Shown: positions 33,751 to 42,900 of the stretch, in pieces | Numbering within the stretch: the stretch's first letter is position 1 | Layout of the letters: each line of letters opens with the position of its first letter | NCBI GenBank assembly: GCA_045430275.1 | Contig: JAILXU010000001.1 | Span: 124,001-188,000 of the forward strand | DNA from: Oceanobacter sp045430275 | GTDB lineage: Bacteria; Pseudomonadota; Gammaproteobacteria; Pseudomonadales; Oceanobacteraceae | Direction of reading: 5' to 3' | DNA length: 64,000 nt | Notes under the pieces: generated by a model | The model's input: only the letters and a program-made list of their open reading frames with translations | Databases searched by the model: none | What the model was told of the DNA's origin: nothing | Program-made: the position numbers and the translations under genes

Positions 33751-35520
33751 ATGAGCGAATACACTCATCCGTATAAAGATACTGAATTTGTTCTGGACAA
33801 CCTGGTTAACTTCGATGCGTTATGCGAGTCGATGAACCTGGAAGGCGTGAACATGGAGTTGGCCGCCACGGTTGTGGAAGAAGCCGGGAAGCTGGGTTCT
33901 GGTGTACTGGCCCCCCTGAACTGGGAAGGCGACCAGAACGGTGCCACCATCAATGAACAGGGCGTTCAGCAAAGTCCAGGTTTCAAGGAAGCTTATCAGC
34001 AGTTGGCCGAAGGTGGCTGGCTGTCGCTGAGTGCGGCGGAAGAGTTCGGTGGCCAGGGCTTGCCCAAAGTCCTGAGTACGGCGGTGAACGAGATCTGGCA
34101 TTCGGCCAATATGGGCTTTGCCCTGTGCCCTTTGTTGAGTCAAGGCGCGATCGAAGCACTGACGTTCCACGGCAGCGATGAGCTGAAAAATGCTTATTTG
34201 CCGAAAATGGTCTCGGGTGAGTGGACTGGCACCATGAACCTGACTGAGCCTGATGCAGGTTCTGATCTGGCAGCGATCAAGTCCAAAGCGGTTCCGGATG
34301 GCGATGTGTACCGCATCAGCGGAACCAAAATCTTCATCACTTGGGGTGACCACCAGATGACCGATAATATCGTTCATCTGGTACTGGCGCGTTTGCCGGA
34401 TGCGCCAGCGGGTGTGAAGGGTATTTCCCTGTTCATCGTGCCGAAGTTCCTGCTCGACGAGCAAGGCGAAGCCACGACCAACCTGAACACCGTCAAGGCA
34501 CTGTCACTTGAGCACAAGCTGGGCATCCACAGCAGCCCGACCTGTGTGATGGAATTCGACAATGCCGAAGGCTATCTGGTGGGTGAGCCACACAATGGCT
34601 TGTCTTACATGTTCACCATGATGAACGACGCGCGTCAGGGCGTTGGCCTGCAGGGTGTTTCTATCTCTGAGCGTGCTTACCAGTTGGCCGTTCAATACTC
34701 CAAGGATCGTATTCAGGGCACCCTGCGTGATGGCAGCCGTATTGCCATCATCGAGCACCCGGACATCCGTCGCATGCTGACCGCCATGAAGAGTACGACG
34801 GAAGCCATGCGTGCGGTTGCACTGGTGGGTTCTGCGGCGCTGGATCTGGCACACGTCGATAGTGATGATGCCGCAACCAATATGGCACGTGCCGAGTTGC
34901 TGACGCCAATCGTAAAAGGCTGGTGTACTGAAATGTCCATTGAGATGACCTCTCTGGGTGTGCAGGTTCACGGCGGTATGGGCTTTATCGAAGAAACCGG
35001 TGCGGCTCAGCACTATCGTGATGCGCGTATCCTGCCGATCTATGAAGGCACTACGGGCATTCAGGCTCTGGACTTCGTCGGTCGCAAGATGCTGGTGAAC
35101 AAGGGTGAAGTTCTGGCTGGCTTGCTGGCTGATATGAACGAAACCGCTGCGGCTGCCAAAGAAGCCGGTGTGTTGTCTGAGCTGGCGCTGAAGCAGTTTG
35201 ATCTGGCGCTGGCATTGGGCAACAGCACGCGTGAAGCGATTCTGGCTGGCGCGTCTGAAGACCGCAATCTGGCCGGTGCTGCGAGCGTGAACTTCCTGAT
35301 GCAGTTCGGTTATCTGACCGGTGGCTGGTTGATGGTACGTGCTGCGCTGGCAGCCAAAGCCAAGCTGGAAGCTGGTGAAGGTGATCCTTCCTTCCTGAAC
35401 GGCAAGCTGGTAACGGCTCGTTTCTTCTGTGAACACATGCTGCCACGTTCTCAGGCACACGCGATTGCTGTCGAAGCAGGCAGTGACAGTGTGATGGCTC
35501 TGGATAACGATCAGTTCTGA
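33751..35520 (+). CDS. Acyl-CoA dehydrogenase (large, C-terminal-extended type)
   Basis: A 589-residue FAD-dependent dehydrogenase, the first step of beta-oxidation, passing electrons to ETF. Family motifs seen are GGWLSLSAAEEFGGQGLP, MNLTEPDAGSDLAAIKS, a substrate-binding middle domain with GTKIFITWGDH, and VHGGMGFIEETGAAQHYRDARI, in the FAD/acyl region. YEGTTGIQALDFVG is near the end, followed by an extra about 130-residue C-terminal domain typical of the longer acyl-CoA dehydrogenases in beta-oxidation operons. AGAGAG lies upstream of the ATG. A terminator follows before the ETF-QO gene. Confidence 0.92.
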   Translation: MSEYTHPYKDTEFVLDNLVNFDALCESMNLEGVNMELAATVVEEAGKLGSGVLAPLNWEGDQNGATINEQGVQQSPGFKEAYQQLAEGGWLSLSAAEEFGGQGLPKVLSTAVNEIWHSANMGFALCPLLSQGAIEALTFHGSDELKNAYLPKMVSGEWTGTMNLTEPDAGSDLAAIKSKAVPDGDVYRISGTKIFITWGDHQMTDNIVHLVLARLPDAPAGVKGISLFIVPKFLLDEQGEATTNLNTVKALSLEHKLGIHSSPTCVMEFDNAEGYLVGEPHNGLSYMFTMMNDARQGVGLQGVSISERAYQLAVQYSKDRIQGTLRDGSRIAIIEHPDIRRMLTAMKSTTEAMRAVALVGSAALDLAHVDSDDAATNMARAELLTPIVKGWCTEMSIEMTSLGVQVHGGMGFIEETGAAQHYRDARILPIYEGTTGIQALDFVGRKMLVNKGEVLAGLLADMNETAAAAKEAGVLSELALKQFDLALALGNSTREAILAGASEDRNLAGAASVNFLMQFGYLTGGWLMVRAALAAKAKLEAGEGDPSFLNGKLVTARFFCEHMLPRSQAHAIAVEAGSDSVMALDNDQF

Positions 35521-35624
35521 TCAACAGGCTGCTGTGCCGGATAACGGTGCAGTAGCCAACCGTTTTTGGTGGCCGGTTCTTACCCTGTCCGGATCACCTG
35601 CCGGGACTGGCGGTCCTGGTTTTT

Positions 35625-35671
35625 CCCCGCGTAGACTGCCTGTCGGGCCTGGCCCGGCCGCGGGGTTTTTT
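35625..35671 (+). terminator. Multi-stem terminator after the acyl-CoA dehydrogenase gene
   Basis: An outer stem CCCCGCG (35625-35631) pairs with CGCGGGG (35659-35665) and is followed by six T. Inside lies a second stem, CGGGC and GCCCG, near 35644-35656. This separates the beta-oxidation genes from the ETF-QO gene. Confidence 0.75.
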
Positions 35672-35740
35672 CATTCTAATAAGTACAAACTTCGGATGGC
35701 TGGAGAGAGCTGTCCGGGGGCAACATGTGATGAGGTAATC

Positions 35741-37426
35741 ATGACAGAACGTGAATCCATGGCGTTTGACGTCGTTATTGTCGGTGCCGGGCCATCTGGC
35801 TTGTCAGCTGCTTGTCGTCTGGCTCAGTTGGCGCAGGAAAACAAGCAGGAGCTGACCATTTGTGTGGTCGAAAAAGGTTCTGAGGTCGGTGCTCACATTT
35901 TGTCCGGCGCGGTGATTGAAAGCCGTGCCATGGACGAGTTGTTCCCGGACTGGAAAGAGCGCGGTGCGCCGCTGAATACTCCGGTTGTCAAAGACGAACT
36001 GTACTTGTTGAAGGACGCCGAGAAAGCAACGCTGTTGCCGGATATGGCGATTCCCAAGACCATGCACAATACCGGTCATGGTCTGAGTAATTATATTGTC
36101 AGCGTCGGCAACGTGTGTCGCTGGCTGGCTGAGCAAGCCGAAGCGCTGGGTGTAGAGATTTATCCGGGTTTTCCGGCCAGTGATATTTTGCAAGATGAAG
36201 ACGGTACTGTGATTGGTGTGGCCACGGGCGATATGGGCGTGGACATGAACGGCGAGCCGAAAGAGGGTATGTACACACCGGGCATGGACTTGTTGGCCAA
36301 ATACACCATCTTTGCAGAAGGCTGTCGTGGCCATCTGGGCAAGCAGTTGTACCAGAAGTTTGAGCTGGATAAGGATTCTGATCCTCAGCATTACGCACTG
36401 GGCATCAAGGAGTTGTGGGACATCCCGGCGGAACAGCATCAGCCGGGTTTGGTGGTTCACGGTGCCGGTTGGCCTCTGAATCTGCCGGGTAAAGAACACA
36501 CTGGCGGTGGTTTCTTCCTCTACCACGCTGAGAACAATCAGGTGGTTGTGGGTCTGATCGTGGATCTGAACTATCAGAACCCGCACCTGAGTCCGTACGA
36601 TGAGTTCCAGCAACTCAAGCATCACCCGGTGCTGGCCAAGCATCTGGCAGGTGGCAAACGCGTTTCCTACGGTGCTCGTGCGATCACCAAGGGTGGCTAC
36701 AATGCATTGCCGAAAATGCACTTCCCTGGCGGCCTGATCAGCGGCTGTAATGCCGGTGCTCTGAATTTCTCCAAGATCAAGGGCACCCATACCGCGATGA
36801 AGACCGGCATGTTGGCGGCCGAAGAAATCTTTGGTGCGCTGGTGGCGGCAGAAGGCGAAGAGAAAGGCAAGGATCTGGCGGGTTTTGCCGATCGCTTCAA
36901 GCACTCCTGGGTGTACGAAGAGCTGTACAGTAGCCGTAATTTTGGCCCGGCCCTGCACAAGTTCGGCCCCTTTGTGGGTGGCGCGTTCAACTTTGTCGAT
37001 CAGAACATTTTTGGTGGCAAACTGCCGTTCACACTGCGTGACACCAAGGTGGATTACCAGCAGATGAAACCGGCCAGCGACAGTAAGCAGATCGAATATC
37101 CGAAACCGGATGGTGTGCTGAGCTTCGACAAGTTGACGTCTGTGTTCCTGTCCAACACCTATCACGAAGAAGATCAACCGTGTCACCTGAAGTTGGCAGA
37201 TGACACCATTCCGATGGCGTTGAACATGCCGAAGTTTGCCGAACCAGCGCAGCGTTACTGCCCGGCGGGCGTGTACGAAGTGGTAGAGGCCGAGGGCGAG
37301 CAGAAGCTGCAGATCAACGGTCAGAACTGTTTGCACTGCAAGACCTGTGACATCAAGGACCCAGCCCAGAACATCAATTGGGTAACGCCTGAAGGCGGCG
37401 GTGGCCCGAACTATCCGAATATGTAA
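35741..37426 (+). CDS. Electron transfer flavoprotein-ubiquinone oxidoreductase
   Basis: ETF-QO is a membrane-associated flavo-iron-sulfur protein that moves electrons from ETF to ubiquinone. The 561-residue product has an N-terminal FAD loop FDVVIVGAGPSGLSAACRL, a long quinone-binding middle (PKMHFPGGLISGCNAGALN), and a C-terminal [4Fe-4S] site with CPAGVYE and CLHCKTCDIKDPAQNI. No etfAB is in the window. The ATG follows TGAGGTAATC; an internal ATG (MAFDVV) six codons later is an alternative. It is separated from the acyl-CoA dehydrogenase by a terminator, so it has its own transcript although its function is linked. Confidence 0.94.
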   Translation: MTERESMAFDVVIVGAGPSGLSAACRLAQLAQENKQELTICVVEKGSEVGAHILSGAVIESRAMDELFPDWKERGAPLNTPVVKDELYLLKDAEKATLLPDMAIPKTMHNTGHGLSNYIVSVGNVCRWLAEQAEALGVEIYPGFPASDILQDEDGTVIGVATGDMGVDMNGEPKEGMYTPGMDLLAKYTIFAEGCRGHLGKQLYQKFELDKDSDPQHYALGIKELWDIPAEQHQPGLVVHGAGWPLNLPGKEHTGGGFFLYHAENNQVVVGLIVDLNYQNPHLSPYDEFQQLKHHPVLAKHLAGGKRVSYGARAITKGGYNALPKMHFPGGLISGCNAGALNFSKIKGTHTAMKTGMLAAEEIFGALVAAEGEEKGKDLAGFADRFKHSWVYEELYSSRNFGPALHKFGPFVGGAFNFVDQNIFGGKLPFTLRDTKVDYQQMKPASDSKQIEYPKPDGVLSFDKLTSVFLSNTYHEEDQPCHLKLADDTIPMALNMPKFAEPAQRYCPAGVYEVVEAEGEQKLQINGQNCLHCKTCDIKDPAQNINWVTPEGGGGPNYPNM

Positions 37427-37446
37427 TCACTGCGAGTGACTGACAA

Positions 37447-37484
37447 AAACAACAACGCCCTGCAATTGCAGGGCGTTGTTGTTT
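37447..37484. terminator. Bidirectional terminator between ETF-QO and bfr
   Basis: A 38-base perfect palindrome, 19-bp arms around AACAACGCCCTGCA, that ends in GTT repeats. It lies between convergent genes and could terminate both. Confidence 0.85.
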
Positions 37485-37563
37485 GGGGTGCTGTGGCGTT
37501 GCTCTCTGCAGAGACGGAAATCCGCTTCCTGATCTCTACAGCGCCTTGTGCAAAGCAGGGGGC

Positions 37564-38031
37564 TTACATCTGCGATTGCAGGTAGTTCTGCAGGCCAATG
37601 CGCTTGATCAGGCCCAGTTGCTGTTCCAGCCAGTAAGCGTGGTCTTCTTCCGTATCGTCCAGCATCTTCAGCAGGATGTCACGGGTAACGTAGTCCTGAA
37701 CGGATTCACACAGCGCCATTACGTCGCGCAAGTCATCAACGACCTTGTATTCCAGATCCAGATCGTTCTGCAGCATGGATGGGACGTCGTTGCCCACCTT
37801 GATGGGAACGCGAGTCACCATGTCAGGGCTGCCTTCCAGAAACAGAATGCGTTCGATCAGAGCTGCTGCGTGTTGTTTTTCATCATCGAATTCGTGGTCG
37901 ATGCGCTCATACAGCTTTTCCAGTCCCCAGTCCTGATATATACGGGAGTGGATAAAGTACTGATCCATGGCGCTCAGTTCGCCCGCCAGCAGTTCGTTCA
38001 GCTTTTCGATTACTTGTTGATTGCCTTTCAT
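37564..38031 (-). CDS. bfr: Bacterioferritin ferroxidase-type subunit without heme ligand
   Basis: A 155-residue four-helix-bundle bacterioferritin subunit. Ferroxidase residues are kept: Glu18, Tyr25, Glu51, His54, Glu94, and Glu128 with His131 (one-residue offset from the usual 127/130). The heme-binding Met52 of Bfr is Lys here (DDEKQHAA). It can oxidise Fe(II) but probably cannot bind the inter-subunit heme. It is 10 bases downstream of the second bfr gene in the same operon, and the AAGGAG ribosome binding site is strong. Two-gene bfr operons of this kind assemble mixed shells in Neisseria and some pseudomonads. Confidence 0.9.
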   Translation of the reverse strand: MKGNQQVIEKLNELLAGELSAMDQYFIHSRIYQDWGLEKLYERIDHEFDDEKQHAAALIERILFLEGSPDMVTRVPIKVGNDVPSMLQNDLDLEYKVVDDLRDVMALCESVQDYVTRDILLKMLDDTEEDHAYWLEQQLGLIKRIGLQNYLQSQM

Positions 38032-38041
38032 GTCGGGCTCC

Positions 38042-38506
38042 TTACATCATGGATTGCAGGTAGTTTTCGATGCCGGTGGAGGCAATCAGGTGTTGCTGGG
38101 TTTCAATCCAGTCGAGGTATTCTTCTTCGTATTCCAGAATCTCTTCCAGCATTTCGCGGCTGACAAAATCTTTCTGGGTTTCACAAATGGCAATGGCGTC
38201 TTTCAGGGCGACCAGTTGTTCATTGATCTGATCCATATCGCACTGCAGCATTTCCTGCGGTGCTTCACCGATGCGGATCATGTTCAGCTTCTGCAGGTTT
38301 GGCAGTCCTTCCAGCAGTAAAATACGTTCAATCAGCTCATCTGCCTGTTTCATGTCCTTGATGGACTTCTTGTAGCTCTTGCTGTTCAGCTCACCGAAGC
38401 CCCAGTTCTTGAACATGCGAGCATGCAGGAAATACTGGTTGATGGATGTCAGCTCAAGGGTGAGTACCTTGTTGAGTTGCTCGATAACAATCGGGTCGCC
38501 TTTCAT
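38042..38506 (-). CDS. bfr: Bacterioferritin heme-binding subunit without ferroxidase site
   Basis: A 154-residue paralogue of the neighbouring subunit. It keeps Met52 (SIKDMKQAD), the axial heme ligand, but the ferroxidase site is damaged: position 51 is Asp, 54 Gln, 94 Ile and 130 Tyr, while Glu18 and Tyr25 remain. It should bind heme but be poor at iron oxidation. It is the first gene of the two-gene operon and has AGGAG upstream. Fur-box DNA 150 bases upstream suggests iron regulation of the pair. Confidence 0.9.
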   Translation of the reverse strand: MKGDPIVIEQLNKVLTLELTSINQYFLHARMFKNWGFGELNSKSYKKSIKDMKQADELIERILLLEGLPNLQKLNMIRIGEAPQEMLQCDMDQINEQLVALKDAIAICETQKDFVSREMLEEILEYEEEYLDWIETQQHLIASTGIENYLQSMM

Positions 38507-38540
38507 GGGACGTGCTCCTGATAATTCGTATTGATCGTTA

Positions 38541-38562
38541 TAAATAACCAGAGAGTTATTTA
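38541..38562. repeat. Inverted repeat just upstream of the bfr operon
   Basis: TAAATAAC and GTTATTTA arms around CAGAGA, 35 bases before the first bfr start. It may be an operator or a leader hairpin. Confidence 0.35.
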
Positions 38563-38641
38563 GTGATTTGGATCATGGTTTTTATTTTATGAGTGCGTTG
38601 TTATTAGTGCAAGTTTATTTTTATATATTTACTTGTTGATA

Positions 38642-38670
38642 TTATTATTTTTTATGATAATTATTATCAA
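38642..38670 (-). promoter_or_regulatory. Putative bfr promoter with overlapping Fur box
   Basis: On the minus strand TTGATA and TAATAA are 17 bases apart. The sequence GATAATTATTATC (38656-38668) overlaps the -35/spacer and matches most of the Fur consensus GATAATGATAATCATTATC half sites. This suggests iron-dependent control of bfr, or of a + strand transcript starting here. Confidence 0.5.
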
Positions 38671-39246
38671 TACATTTGCCGTTTTTATCTTGTGTTGGGT
38701 TAATCTTTCTGTTGGTTTTGATTCCTATGATAACCATTTTTATTCGTGTTTTAGTGCGTGTTTTCGTTATACGATCAGGTTTTCAGAGTGAATTTCAAGG
38801 TGAGCTTGGGTCGTTTCAAGTGAGCTGGAAGCCTTTTATCTCCGTGTGTCAGGTGTTTTTACGTGCATGTGCCTGCCCTTTTTTCTGCGCTCTGGGTTGA
38901 GGTGTGTGGCTGTCTCTTGCTTGTTTATAAAGATATCTGATTTGCTATGCAGGTCTATATGATTTTCAATATCTTGGGTTTGGATATTGTTGACTTGTGT
39001 TTGTTTGTTTGTTTGTTTTTTTGTTTTTTTGCAATGGCCATTTTTATTGTATCGATGTTTTCAAAGGTTGTTTTTATTTTATGGGAGAGCTGTGTTTTTA
39101 TTAATGGATGTAATTTTATTTCCTGAAAAAAGTTTGTTGAATATCTGTTGTTTATAATAATCCGGTGGGATGCATTTTTTAATATCGAATTTTAACCATT
39201 ACTGATATGGTATTCCCTCATATATAGAAAACAAGAATAGCCTCTT
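38671..39246. other. T-rich intergenic region between bfr and ung
   Basis: About 575 bases with strong strand asymmetry: the + strand is rich in T and G and poor in C. It includes the (GTTT)5 tract at 38999-39018 and long T runs. A weak frame from TTG at 38676 reads as hydrophobic residues and is probably not real. I see no tRNA, rRNA, clear small RNA or transposon here. Confidence 0.5.
38999..39030 (+). repeat. (GTTT)n short tandem repeat
   Basis: Five GTTT units are followed by GTTTTTTT-type runs to 39030. Such tracts are slippage-prone. The position, far from any start codon, gives no clear phase-variation role. Confidence 0.6.
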
Positions 39247-39924
39247 ATGTCAAAATCCGGTTCCCTTCACCCATCCTGGCAGCAGATGATTGGCCAGGAG
39301 TTGGAACAGCCCTATATGCAGCAACTGAAAGCATTTTTACAGGCCGAAAAAGCGGCTGGAAAAGTGATCTTTCCGCCGGGGCCGCAAATCTTCAACGCTT
39401 TTAATCACACCCCGTTTGATCAGGTACGTGTGGTGATCATCGGGCAAGACCCGTATCACGGCCCCGGACAGGCCCATGGCTTGAGTTTCTCGGTGCAGCA
39501 AGGGGTCAGGGTGCCTCCCTCGCTGGTGAACATTTTCAAGGAGATTGAGAGTGATCTGGGGCTGAAAATGAGCGGTAGTGGTGATTTGACGCCATGGGCA
39601 GATCAGGGCGTGCTGTTACTGAATGCGATGCTGACGGTTGAACAGGCCAAGGCCGGGTCACACCAGAAGAAAGGCTGGGAAACATTTACGGATGCCGCTA
39701 TTCAGGCACTTAATGATCATCGGGAAGGGCTGGTGTTTGTCTTGTGGGGCAGCTATGCCCAAAAGAAAGGCGCAGTGATTGACGAGAGCCGACATCGAGT
39801 ATTGCGTTCTCCACATCCGTCACCGTTATCAGCGCATCGTGGCTTTTTCGGACAGAAACAGTTTTCGTCCATTAATCAGTATTTGATCGAACGAGGAGAG
39901 GTGCCGATTAACTGGCAATTATGA
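39247..39924 (+). CDS. ung: Uracil-DNA glycosylase Ung
   Basis: Ung removes uracil from DNA. The 225-residue product has the active-site motif GQDPYHGPGQAHGLSFSV with catalytic Asp68, VLLLNAMLTVE, and the HPSPLSAHRGFFG loop with catalytic His near residue 189. The length compares with 229 in E. coli. The start has little ribosome binding site (AGAATAG), but the N-terminus fits the family. It is convergent with the giant carboxylase gene, separated by a hairpin. Confidence 0.96.
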   Translation: MSKSGSLHPSWQQMIGQELEQPYMQQLKAFLQAEKAAGKVIFPPGPQIFNAFNHTPFDQVRVVIIGQDPYHGPGQAHGLSFSVQQGVRVPPSLVNIFKEIESDLGLKMSGSGDLTPWADQGVLLLNAMLTVEQAKAGSHQKKGWETFTDAAIQALNDHREGLVFVLWGSYAQKKGAVIDESRHRVLRSPHPSPLSAHRGFFGQKQFSSINQYLIERGEVPINWQL

Positions 39925-39929
39925 AAGGC

Positions 39930-39956
39930 ATTCCCGGCGCTGGATGCGCCGGGAAT
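39930..39956. terminator. Hairpin between ung and the carboxylase gene
   Basis: A perfect 11-bp stem, ATTCCCGGCGC and GCGCCGGGAAT, with loop TGGAT. It lies between convergent stop codons and may serve both strands, although T-runs are short. Confidence 0.7.
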
Positions 39957-39976
39957 TGAGGAGGGATATCTTGAAA

Positions 39977-42900
39977 TCAGTCTTCAGAAACTGGTTTGAC
40001 CACAAACAGAAGGTCGCCCTGATTCACTTGCTGACCATCCGTGTTCATGATGCGAGTGACCTTGAACTTCTGATCCGCAGGATACAGTTCTGCTCCCGCC
40101 CGGTTGAATTGCTTCAGGCTCAGCGGGGTGAACATCTTCATGGCTTCCATCAAACACAGAGTGTGTTCGACATCAATGACGTCCCCTTCCTTGACAAAGG
40201 CCGGTTCTGATGGTGATGACGAGCCATAGAAAATGGCGGTAGATGGGGACAACACTTTCAGTTCATCCGAACCTTCAATGCGCAGTGCTTCTGCATCCAC
40301 GGCATTGGCCGCCAGATCAGCTGCAGTATCAACATCCTTGATCAGCTCATCCAGGTCGATGCGATCCAGGAATTTCGGCAGGTAGCCGGTATCGTAAACA
40401 CCGTTCTGGAAAACTTCGTCATCCAGGACGCGTTTGGCCAATGGAATGTTGGTACAGACGCCAGTGATCTTGACGCGCTCCAGATACTCACGCAGCTTGG
40501 CGACGGTGTCTTCACGATCTTTGCCGTAACAGATGATCTGAACAATCATGCTGTCGTAGAACGGCGATACCTGCTTACCTGCACCCGCCATGGAAATCAG
40601 ATCAATGTGATCTTCTTCTGGCAGTATGCATTCCTGAATCGTGCCTGGCGTTGGCACGAACTGCAGTTCATCACCCTTGATAACCGGCTTCTCGGCGTTG
40701 ATACGCACTTCAATCGCGTAACCGTTCTGCTTGGGTTTCAGGTCTTCAATGGATTCACCAGCGGCAATCTTGAACTGGGTCGAGACGATATCAATACCAG
40801 ATACCAGCTCGGTGACCGGGTGTTCAACCTGCAGACGAGTGTTCATTTCCATGAAGTAGATGGCGTTGGAAGACAGGTCGAAGATGAATTCAACCGTGCC
40901 TGCACCAACGTAATCAACCGCATCCGCCAGTTTAGTGGCGTAATCGTAAGCGCCCTGTTCCAGCTTGCGTGGCAGCATGGTGGAGCCGGATTCTTCAAAG
41001 ATTTTCTGGTTGTTACGCTGTACGGAACAGTCACGCAGCCCCAGGATCTTGGTGTTGCCGTGGCTGTCGCGCAGCACCTGAATTTCAATGTGACGCAGAG
41101 ACGTTACAAACTTCTCCAGATACACATCGCCGTTACCAAAGGCGGCTTTGGCTTCCGTGGAAATCTGGTGGAACAGGGTGTGCATCTTGTCGGAAGAATG
41201 CACCACCTGAATGCCTTTACCACCGCCGCCATGTACCGCTTTCAACAGCACCGGATAACCAATTTCATCGGCAATCGCTGCGGCATTGGCCGAACTGGTC
41301 AGAATGCCGTGAGAACCCGGTACAACCGGTACTTCTACGCGCATGGCGGTGTTAATGGCGTTGGATTTGTTGCCCATGGTTTCCATGGACGTCACAGCCG
41401 GGCCAACGAAGTTGATGTCGTGATTGCCACACAGAGCGGCAAACTGGCTGCTCTCGGACAGGAAGCCAATACCCGGGTGCAGGGCATCCACGTTTTCGTG
41501 GTGCGCGACACGCAATACCGATTTGGCATTCAGGTAGGACTCGTCCGGTGTGTTACCACCGATACACACGACGCGATCTTCAGGGCCAAGCATATCCACG
41601 GGTACGGAATCCATATCCGGGTCAGACTGAACCAGTACGACCTTGATATCGCTTTCCTGAGCCTTGCGGATCAGCTTCACAGCGGTACAACCACGAGCGT
41701 GTACCAGTACTTTGTCGATTGAGCCAAATTTCTTGGCCGCTGTTACGCCTTTACCAGTATCTGGCGTCAGGCGCTCGGCATTCACGTAACCTTGCAGGAC
41801 ACGATCCAGTACATTGTCCACGGTATGGCGGGCAACCGGCATGTCCGGGTCGATGGCGCGCAGGCGGTCATCCAGATCCGGGAAGAACGGATGCTGAACC
41901 AGGCCGTCCATGGATTTTGGTGATACGGACAGATAGTTCGACAACGTACAGGTGCTTGGCAGGTAAGACGGCACAACAATCTGGCCTGCGAACGGCATGT
42001 TGGTGCCGGAGAAGTAGTAGGTCTGTGCCAGTGGGTGTGTTACGAAGCTGGCCTGAGCACCACCGGTACAGTCACCAAAGCCGAAGATCACCATTGGCAG
42101 ATCGTTATCACGCACAAAACGGGTGATACGGTCGTTGGTGACGGCCATGGAGAACAGCGCCGCTGCCCCTTCTTTGGTTTGCATGCCACCGGACGATACA
42201 AAACACACAATCGGCAATTGCTGACGCGCACACTCGACCATCAGTTTGGCGAATTTCTCGGCTGAGGCCATGTCGAAGGCACCGGCCTGGAAGTCGAGGT
42301 TGGACACCAGAGCACCGACTTGCTGTTCACGCTCACCAATGCGAATAGTGCCGATACCGGTGATGACACCACAGGGTTTGACGTCTTTTTTCAGGGCGCT
42401 TTCGATGGAGCTACGGAAGCCCGGAAAGCTGACCGGGTCGGCAGACATCATGTTGCTGTTGAATTCTTCGAAATCACTGAAGAAGCGTTCAATAACGGCA
42501 CTGGCTGACGTTTTCTTCTGGCGCTTGGTGTCATCCAGAACCTGCTGGATTTGCAGGTCGTGGTAGGCCATGGTCAAACGGTTCCAGAAGTCTTTGCGAC
42601 GACCGATGGAAACCGGATTGATGTGGCCATTGTAGGTTTTGCCATCCTGTTGAGCGGCGTGATACTCCGGTAACAGCTTCTCAAAGATAAAGGTGATGAC
42701 AACAAACAGGGTGTCAGACAGACGCGGGAACGCCAGCTTCTTCCACTCTTCAACTGACTTGAGGAAGTCACCACGTTGAGTGCTGGCGATAAAGTAGCTC
42801 AGCCAGTGGTTGAAGGACTCCAGCTCCTGCTCGGTGTAGCTGTCACCATCGGTCGCTTCAGACAGAGATTTTTCCAGCAGGGTTTTGAGCGCTTCTTCCG

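Noticed and set aside
35804..37336. Long antisense frame (510 codons) over the ETF-QO gene
   Set aside because: The sense frame has clear FAD and Fe-S motifs; the antisense product shows none.
38676..38900. Hydrophobic 74-codon frame in the T-rich gap
   Set aside because: TTG start without a ribosome binding site, in T-rich DNA that would give hydrophobic codons by chance.
38999..39030. CRISPR or minisatellite
   Set aside because: The unit is only four bases with no spacers, so it is a simple slippage tract.
40607..41722. Plus-strand frame (371 codons) inside the carboxylase gene
   Set aside because: Its sequence is low in recognisable motifs and lies opposite the biotin carboxylase domain.
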